A DNA stretch of 20,467 nucleotides from positions 1-20,467 of the forward strand of contig NZ_KB899763.1 in the NCBI RefSeq assembly GCF_000378445.1, in the 5' to 3' direction. The position numbers were made by a program, and so were the translations under genes. This document shows, piece after piece, positions 14,756 to 20,467 of this stretch (the first letter of the stretch is position 1; each line of letters begins with the position of its first letter). The notes under the pieces are model-generated. The model made no database searches and was not told where the DNA came from. It saw only the letters and a list, made by a program, of their open reading frames with translations. Source of the DNA: Deinococcus aquatilis DSM 23025 (lineage in GTDB: Bacteria; Deinococcota; Deinococci; Deinococcales; Deinococcaceae).

Positions 14756-15994
14756 AAAAGATTTTGACTGCCTGACTCTCACCGCTTCGTCGAGCAGTTT
14801 GCGGGCGACTTCGCGTTTGCTCATGCGGGGCCAGTCTTCAGAGGTGGCGTCGGGGCGTACCAGCGTCACCTGATTGTCGTCTCCGCCGAAGCTCGTGCCC
14901 TCGCGGGTGGGGTAATTCAGCAGAATAAAATCTGCATTCTTGCGCTGGGCTTTGAGGGCCGCCCGCTCCACGCCCGCGTGGGTTTCCATCGCAAAGCCGA
15001 CCAGCACGCGCTGGGGGTGGTTGGGCTGATCGGCCCCGAGTCCAGCCAGAATATCGGGATTGGGCGTGAGGTGAACGGTTACGTCGCCCGCGACTTTGGC
15101 CTGCTTTTCGCCGGATTGCTGGGCGGCGCGGTAATCGGCAATCGCCGCCGTCATGACCACCATTCCGGCGCTCTGGGCGACCTCGTCCACGGCGGCCTTC
15201 ATCTCCAGCGCCGTTTCTATTCGCACCACGCGCACGCCTGTGGGGTCAGGCAGGGTGACTGGCCCCGTGACCAGGGTGACTTCTGCGCCGCGTGACTGGG
15301 CCTCCTGCGCCACCGCAAAGCCCATCTTGCCGCTGCTGGGGTTGGAGATAAAGCGCACCGGGTCGAGGTATTCGCGGGTGGGGCCAGCCGAAACGACCAC
15401 CCGCACGCCCGCGAGGTCCTGAGCTACGGGCGGCGTCAGCAGGGCCAGAACCGCCGCCGCGATGTCCTCGGGTTCGGCCATCCGTCCCAGCCCTGTACCC
15501 TCTCCCCTCGAACCAAATGCGCCGACCTCTGGCCCCAGAAACTGATGACCCCAGCCGCGCAGGGTCTCGGCATTGGCCTGCACCGCCGGATGCAACCACA
15601 TGCGCTCGTTCATGGCCGGAACCCACAGCACCGGGCCGCGCACACTGAGCAGGGTGGCCGAGGCGAGGTCGGCCCCGTGCCCGCCCGCTGCCCGCGCCAG
15701 CAGGTCAGCGGAGGCCCCCACGATCACCACCGCATCGGCCCGCGCCAGGGTGAGGTGCTGGGCGTCTGGGCGCGACTCGAACCACGTTTCATCGGTGGCG
15801 ACGGCGGTATCGGCGGCAGTGGACAGACTCAGGGGCGTAATAAATTCGAGGGCTGCACGGGTGGCGATGACCTGCACCTGCGCCCCACGCTCGCGCAGAC
15901 GCCGCAGCACCGACGGAGCCTTGACCGCTGCCATGCTGCCCCCCACGATGACCAGTACGGTGGGCGGGTTCAGCACAGAAAGATCGGCATTCAC
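14741..15994 (-). CDS. coaBC: CoaBC, bifunctional phosphopantothenoylcysteine synthase/decarboxylase
   Basis: The 417-aa protein performs two steps of coenzyme A synthesis: joining cysteine to 4'-phosphopantothenate (CoaB) and FMN-dependent decarboxylation of the product (CoaC). The CoaC domain (about residues 10-185) has [16 protein letters not shown], catalytic His80 (QHLTLA) and PAMNERMW (Asn129). The CoaB domain (about 195-400) has [24 protein letters not shown] and AAIADYR. Oddly, the flap cysteine expected before GRM is absent: the segment reads [13 protein letters not shown], and the whole protein contains no cysteine. GTG 15994 follows TAAACT by 6 nt. The C-terminus and stop are encoded by a heptad DNA repeat. 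Confidence 0.94.
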   Translation of the reverse strand: MNADLSVLNPPTVLVIVGGSMAAVKAPSVLRRLRERGAQVQVIATRAALEFITPLSLSTAADTAVATDETWFESRPDAQHLTLARADAVVIVGASADLLARAAGGHGADLASATLLSVRGPVLWVPAMNERMWLHPAVQANAETLRGWGHQFLGPEVGAFGSRGEGTGLGRMAEPEDIAAAVLALLTPPVAQDLAGVRVVVSAGPTREYLDPVRFISNPSSGKMGFAVAQEAQSRGAEVTLVTGPVTLPDPTGVRVVRIETALEMKAAVDEVAQSAGMVVMTAAIADYRAAQQSGEKQAKVAGDVTVHLTPNPDILAGLGADQPNHPQRVLVGFAMETHAGVERAALKAQRKNADFILLNYPTREGTSFGGDDNQVTLVRPDATSEDWPRMSKREVARKLLDEAVRVRQSKSFPTHH

Positions 15995-16000
15995 AGCCGC

Positions 16001-16006
16001 AGTTTA
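16001..16006 (-). promoter_or_regulatory. -10 element TAAACT of coaBC
   Basis: TAAACT on the minus strand ends 6 nt before GTG 15994, fixing a leaderless GTG start. It lies about 120 bp from the divergent lpd -10. Confidence 0.6.
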
Positions 16007-16124
16007 GAGGATGCGGTAGCCGCTGGGCTGGCCTTTCACAGGTTTGCCATTCACCAATTTCAGGCGTCAATGCCCCGCGTCCGGCTGGACGGGTCAGAGG
16101 GACTGTTGGCGGGCGGGGGAACGC

Positions 16125-16130
16125 TAGACT
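16125..16130 (+). promoter_or_regulatory. -10 element TAGACT of lpd
   Basis: TAGACT ends 6 nt before ATG 16137. This favours the [13 protein letters not shown] start over the internal ATG 16161. Confidence 0.6.
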
Positions 16131-16136
16131 ACGGCC

Positions 16137-17552
<1,416 letters not shown>

Positions 17553-17595
17553 GATTCGGCAGAACAGCAGAGGCGTCAGAGTGCATCTGGCGCTT

Positions 17596-17623
17596 TTGCC
17601 TGTCGCGGCGGCCTTGCTATACT
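17596..17623 (+). promoter_or_regulatory. tRNA-Arg promoter (TTGCCT, TATACT)
   Basis: TTGCCT (17596-17601), a 16-nt spacer and TATACT (17618-17623) with an upstream TG form an extended -10 promoter. Transcription would begin about 40 nt before the tRNA. Confidence 0.7.
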
Positions 17624-17671
17624 CTGCGGCGCTGCACACTGGTGCCGCATCCCCCTGGACTCCCCCTTCCT

Positions 17672-17748
<77 letters not shown>

Positions 17749-17766
17749 CGTCCAGCACGAAGGAGA

Positions 17767-17792
17767 CCCCCGACCTCAACTCGGGGGTTTTC
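17767..17792 (+). terminator. Rho-independent terminator after tRNA-Arg
   Basis: A stem CCCCCGA / TCGGGGG with a 7-nt loop is followed by TTTT. It lies 19 bp after the tRNA 3' end. Confidence 0.88.
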
Positions 17793-17886
17793 CGTTCATG
17801 TTCATGATGGTGAGCCTTTACGTGCCCTCAAGGCTCTTTAAGCCAACTGCTATCTGGCCTTGAACTGGGGCAGGAATGCTGGGCAC

Positions 17887-18243
17887 ATGAAACCCCTCAC
17901 GCCACGCCGACACGGAATCGTTGACTACGCTTCCTGCGCCCTCATGTTGGCTGCACCGTCGCTGTTGGGCCTGAACCCGGCTGCCCGCCGCACTTCCGCC
18001 CTGTTTTCCGGGTCCTATCTGCTGGTCACGGCACTGACCGATTTTCCGCTGGGGGTGCGGCGCATGATTCCCTTTCCGGTGCATGGCAAGATTGAACTGG
18101 CCAGTGCCCCGGCCCTCCTTGCGCTGCCTGCCCTGTTGGGTGGCCTGAGCGGCACCAGAGAGAAAGCCTATTTTGCCGGACTGGTGGCCACTGTCCTGAC
18201 TGCTTACAGCCTGACGGAGTGGGACGCCAACCCGGATATCTGA
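17887..18243 (+). CDS. Small four-helix membrane protein, SPW-repeat-like
   Basis: The 118-aa product starts MKPLTPRRHGIVDYASCALMLAAPSLLGL. It shows four hydrophobic segments in two similar halves: the first begins RRHGIVDY, and the second begins RMIPFPVHGKIELASAPALL after the loop TDFPLGV. The pattern of a basic-His start, a helix, an AP-x-LLG turn and a second helix recalls small bacterial membrane proteins of the SPW-repeat type; the match is by general pattern only. Its function is unknown. ATG 17887 is preferred over an upstream ATG-like start because AATGCT ends 6 nt before it and the protein then begins directly with the basic N-terminus. It is followed by a GNAT gene with its own -10. 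Confidence 0.75.
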   Translation: MKPLTPRRHGIVDYASCALMLAAPSLLGLNPAARRTSALFSGSYLLVTALTDFPLGVRRMIPFPVHGKIELASAPALLALPALLGGLSGTREKAYFAGLVATVLTAYSLTEWDANPDI

Positions 18244-18296
18244 CAAAGGAGACGCTAAAAGCCAAAGCTGTTTTCCGAACAAGGCAGTCCTGCCCG

Positions 18297-18302
18297 TATC
18301 CT
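18297..18302 (+). promoter_or_regulatory. -10 element TATCCT of GNAT gene
   Basis: TATCCT ends 6 nt before ATG 18309. This fixes the start downstream of a longer open frame that reaches back to 18219. Confidence 0.55.
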
Positions 18303-18308
18303 GAGGCC

Positions 18309-19043
18309 ATGACCTCTGGACTGAATGTGCTGGCGCGAATTGCTCAGGCGGAGGCCGACGGCTTGCGTGCCTATGCACAGGCTGAGGCTACCTTTGGCCC
18401 CATCACCGCCATTTTTTCGGGAACAGGGTTGCCAGTCAACGTCGCCACCCTCGCGCCCGGCAGCACCCCGACCGCCGAAGATTTTCGGTCCGCTGCCGAC
18501 TTTTTTGAATTACACGGTGTGAACGCCAGCGTACAGGCCTTCAGCGACGTCAATACAAGCACGCTGAAAGCATTGGCCGAGGCAGGTTTCGCCCTGACTC
18601 AGATCCTGCATGTGTATCTACACCCACTGGACCCGTTGCCCAACTTGTCTGCGCTTACCGTGCAGGACGCGCCGCCCGAATTGTGGGCAGATGTGGCTTC
18701 TCGCGCCTTTGGGCCAGGCAGCGAGGACATCATGCGAGTGAATGCCGACCTGCCAGACCGAACGCTGTTGATGGCGTGGCTGAATGGTCAACCCGCCGGA
18801 GTGGGTCTGATGGAAATAAAACGTGATGTGGCCCTGTTGTTCAGCGGAGCCACTCTGCCAGAGCAGCGCAACCGGGGAGTGCAACCGGCGTTGCTGGCGG
18901 CCCGCCTGAACAGAGCCGCGCAGCGTGGAGCAGATCTTGCCAGCGTGTGCGTCACGCCCGGTTCGGGCAGCGAACGCAACGTGAGCCGCGCCGGATTTGT
19001 CCAGTGCGGCTCACGCCTACGCTTTGAGAAGATTCAACGGTGA
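18309..19043 (+). CDS. GNAT-family N-acetyltransferase
   Basis: The 244-aa protein has a C-terminal GNAT domain. The acetyl-CoA pyrophosphate loop is [23 protein letters not shown] (near residues 185-207), preceded by the strand [10 protein letters not shown] and followed by the N-terminal part of motif B, with [12 protein letters not shown] near the end. The loop is close to the R/Q-x-x-G-x-G/A consensus, with a Gln in place of the last small residue. The N-terminal half (residues 1-120) includes [16 protein letters not shown] and looks like a degenerate GNAT-like or substrate domain. The substrate is unknown. The gene converges on a tandem-GNAT gene with only 15 bp between stop codons. Confidence 0.8.
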   Translation: MTSGLNVLARIAQAEADGLRAYAQAEATFGPITAIFSGTGLPVNVATLAPGSTPTAEDFRSAADFFELHGVNASVQAFSDVNTSTLKALAEAGFALTQILHVYLHPLDPLPNLSALTVQDAPPELWADVASRAFGPGSEDIMRVNADLPDRTLLMAWLNGQPAGVGLMEIKRDVALLFSGATLPEQRNRGVQPALLAARLNRAAQRGADLASVCVTPGSGSERNVSRAGFVQCGSRLRFEKIQR

Positions 19044-19070
19044 AGCTGAAGCCGGAAATCAGTTCAGCTT
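19043..19070. terminator. Possible shared hairpin between convergent GNAT genes
   Basis: AAGCTGAA (19043-19050) pairs with TTCAGCTT (19063-19070) across a 12-nt loop spanning both stop codons. The stem is short and has no T-run, so it is a weak candidate. Confidence 0.3.
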
Positions 19071-20063
19071 GATCTGCCAGTCGGTGACGGCGGCATACGG
19101 CAGAAAACCCAATTGCACGTTGATCGCCAGCATGGCGGCGTTGACGTTGGCATTGTTGGTGCGAATAAAGCGCGTGCCGGGACAATGGGCGGGCAACTCG
19201 CGCAGGGCGGCAGCCTTGAGCCATTTGCCCAGGCCCGTGCCCCGGTACTGTGGCCGCACCGCCGTTGCCCCCTGATAGGCGATGCTGGCCCGCTGCGGAT
19301 GCCAGAACAGTTGGGTATATCCGGCCAGCGTACCTGTGGTCTGATCTTCGGCGGCCAGGGTCAGGCCTACTTCCCCGTCTTTGGACATCATCTCTTCCCA
19401 GCCGCGGATCATTTCGGGCGTGATTGTCCAGTCGTCTACGTCCAGATCCCCTCTGGGCGCGTTGTTCATCACGCCCATCAGATCGGCGGCGCGGGTGAGA
19501 TATTCGTCTGGCAGGACTGTCCAGATGTGCAGGCGGTAGGGGTCCGATTCGGGGCGGGCACACCAGCGATCAAGCAATTCTGCACTGACCTCATCCACAA
19601 CCAGCTGACTCTGCCGCATGGGCAGGGCCGGTTCTCCGCCCAGGCGCTCGGCAAAGGGTTGGGCGGCAGGCACGCGGTCAGAGGTACTGAACGTGACGAC
19701 TCGCCGCCCATGTTGGCGGGCCTGCTGCTCCAGTGTGGCGGCCAGAGCGCGGCCCACTCCTGCACGTCGGTGCTGTGGATGAACCATGATATTGGCGTGT
19801 GCCATGTGCAGATTCTGCGTCAGGCTGAATTCCAGTTTGGCCCAGCCGATCATCTGCTCGCCGCGCCGCACCATAAAGGGCAAGACCAGTTCATCGGGTA
19901 GATGGTCGCCCAGAGTGGCGGCAACTTTTTCCTTCACGAGCGGCGGGTCTTCGGGGTAGGCCAGCGCGTGGCAGGCCAAAATCAGTTCGGCCACGGCCAG
20001 CCGTTCCTGCGGGGAAGCCGCCGATTTGTCGAATGCTTCTACTTGTACGCTTGTTGCGGTCAT
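19059..20063 (-). CDS. Tandem-domain GNAT acetyltransferase
   Basis: The 334-aa protein carries two GNAT domains. The first has an acetyl-CoA loop in [20 protein letters not shown] (near residues 105-125). The second has [20 protein letters not shown] (near 270-290), followed by [19 protein letters not shown], the classic motif B where N-x-x-M/A-x-x-x-N-x-x-x-GF is found. Both loops are intact. Such double-GNAT architecture is shared with mycothiol synthase, but the sequence does not show that function here. The frame is open 21 codons upstream of the chosen ATG 20063 ([14 protein letters not shown]); CACACT lies 5 nt before it and the upstream segment looks non-coding. It is divergent from a lipoprotein gene. 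Confidence 0.88.
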   Translation of the reverse strand: MTATSVQVEAFDKSAASPQERLAVAELILACHALAYPEDPPLVKEKVAATLGDHLPDELVLPFMVRRGEQMIGWAKLEFSLTQNLHMAHANIMVHPQHRRAGVGRALAATLEQQARQHGRRVVTFSTSDRVPAAQPFAERLGGEPALPMRQSQLVVDEVSAELLDRWCARPESDPYRLHIWTVLPDEYLTRAADLMGVMNNAPRGDLDVDDWTITPEMIRGWEEMMSKDGEVGLTLAAEDQTTGTLAGYTQLFWHPQRASIAYQGATAVRPQYRGTGLGKWLKAAALRELPAHCPGTRFIRTNNANVNAAMLAINVQLGFLPYAAVTDWQIKLN

Positions 20064-20155
20064 GCCCCAGTGTGTGCCCAAAGAATCAGGAACACATCTG
20101 CAAAGTGGCGGATTCTGAAACAACATGTGCAGTACGGCGGGTCAGTAAACTCAGT

Positions 20156-20161
20156 TAATCT
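20156..20161 (+). promoter_or_regulatory. -10 element TAATCT of lipoprotein gene
   Basis: TAATCT ends 6 nt before ATG 20168 and has no Shine-Dalgarno sequence after it, giving a leaderless start. Confidence 0.6.
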
Positions 20162-20167
20162 GTCTTC

Positions 20168-20467
20168 ATGAAGCGCCTGCTCTTTCCCATCACGGCCTGC
20201 CTGGGCCTCTTGACGGCCTGCCCTCGCCCGCCTGAAATCCTGAAGATTCCAGATGGAGAGGCCGCGCTGCACGGCGAGTGGCGCGGAATGCTGACACCGT
20301 CTGTGAGCTATGACAACCTTACGCGTAGCGACTCAGTGCTCTACGTGAACCGGAGCGAGGGAGGACAATTCTTCGGGTTCTACCAGTTACAGCCGCCCCG
20401 AAACGATTCGGCGTTATTGGCGATTGACAGTCAGACCGGACAAGTGCTGAAGCAGATTCCGTGGAGA
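20168..20467 (+). CDS. Putative lipoprotein, N-terminal 100 aa (runs off window)
   Basis: The visible 100 residues start MKRLLFPITACLGLLTACPR: a basic N-terminus, a hydrophobic core and a lipobox LTAC with Cys18, the site of lipid attachment after signal peptidase II cleavage. The mature part is polar, with EWRGMLTPSVSYDNL and ready-made beta-strand-like stretches (SVLYVNRSEGGQFFGFYQLQ; ALLAIDSQTGQVLKQI). No catalytic motif is visible. The reading frame is still open at the right edge, so the length and fold cannot be judged. ATG 20168 is supported by the -10 at leaderless distance. The protein should sit in the cell envelope. Confidence 0.8.
   Translation, partial: MKRLLFPITACLGLLTACPRPPEILKIPDGEAALHGEWRGMLTPSVSYDNLTRSDSVLYVNRSEGGQFFGFYQLQPPRNDSALLAIDSQTGQVLKQIPWR

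Overview
The window looks like chromosomal DNA of a Deinococcus-type bacterium. It is GC-rich. Almost every protein gene has a TANNNT -10 hexamer ending about 6-7 nt before its start codon, which is the leaderless-mRNA pattern described for Deinococcus. The gene set also fits: an archaeal-type phosphoglycerate mutase, a probable futalosine-pathway prenyltransferase and a response regulator resembling DrRRA. I see no transposase, integrase, phage gene or CRISPR array. Gene content is mostly core.

Layout. Positions 1-480 hold the 5' end of a 16S rRNA gene (minus strand), its hairpin-rich leader and one or two promoters. Then come a hypothetical gene and hemW (plus), converging on a long hairpin with a minus-strand run: class II photolyase, trmH and apgM. 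A 350-bp spacer with a very strong G-quadruplex motif precedes a TRIC-family channel gene (minus). rpmF (plus) is the only protein gene here with a long leader, a canonical Shine-Dalgarno site and a classic terminator. A beta-carbonic anhydrase gene (minus) and a small coiled-coil gene (plus) diverge from a spacer with 15-bp tandem repeats. A UbiA-family prenyltransferase gene overlaps a small hypothetical gene, followed by another hypothetical gene, a class III nucleotide cyclase-like gene, and an OmpR-type response regulator with its histidine kinase. argR and coaBC (minus), lpd (plus), tRNA-Arg(CCT), a small membrane protein, two convergent GNAT genes and a truncated lipoprotein gene complete the window.

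The most unusual pattern is in the 10.3-12.6 kb segment. Three neighbouring genes (a hypothetical, the cyclase-like gene and the histidine kinase) each start with GTG inside a GTGA overlap with the stop codon of a short upstream ORF of 4-16 codons. Two of these mini-ORFs are predicted leaderless and one has a strong Shine-Dalgarno site. This suggests translational coupling through disposable leader ORFs. Other points worth a look are a completely cysteine-free CoaBC, whose expected flap cysteine is absent; a heptad repeat that supplies the coaBC stop codon; an ARG-box-like palindrome over the argR -10; repeats and palindromes over several promoters; and substrate-pocket changes in the cyclase.

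Gene families were assigned by reading motifs. No database search was run, so names such as DrRRA and MqnP are inferences.
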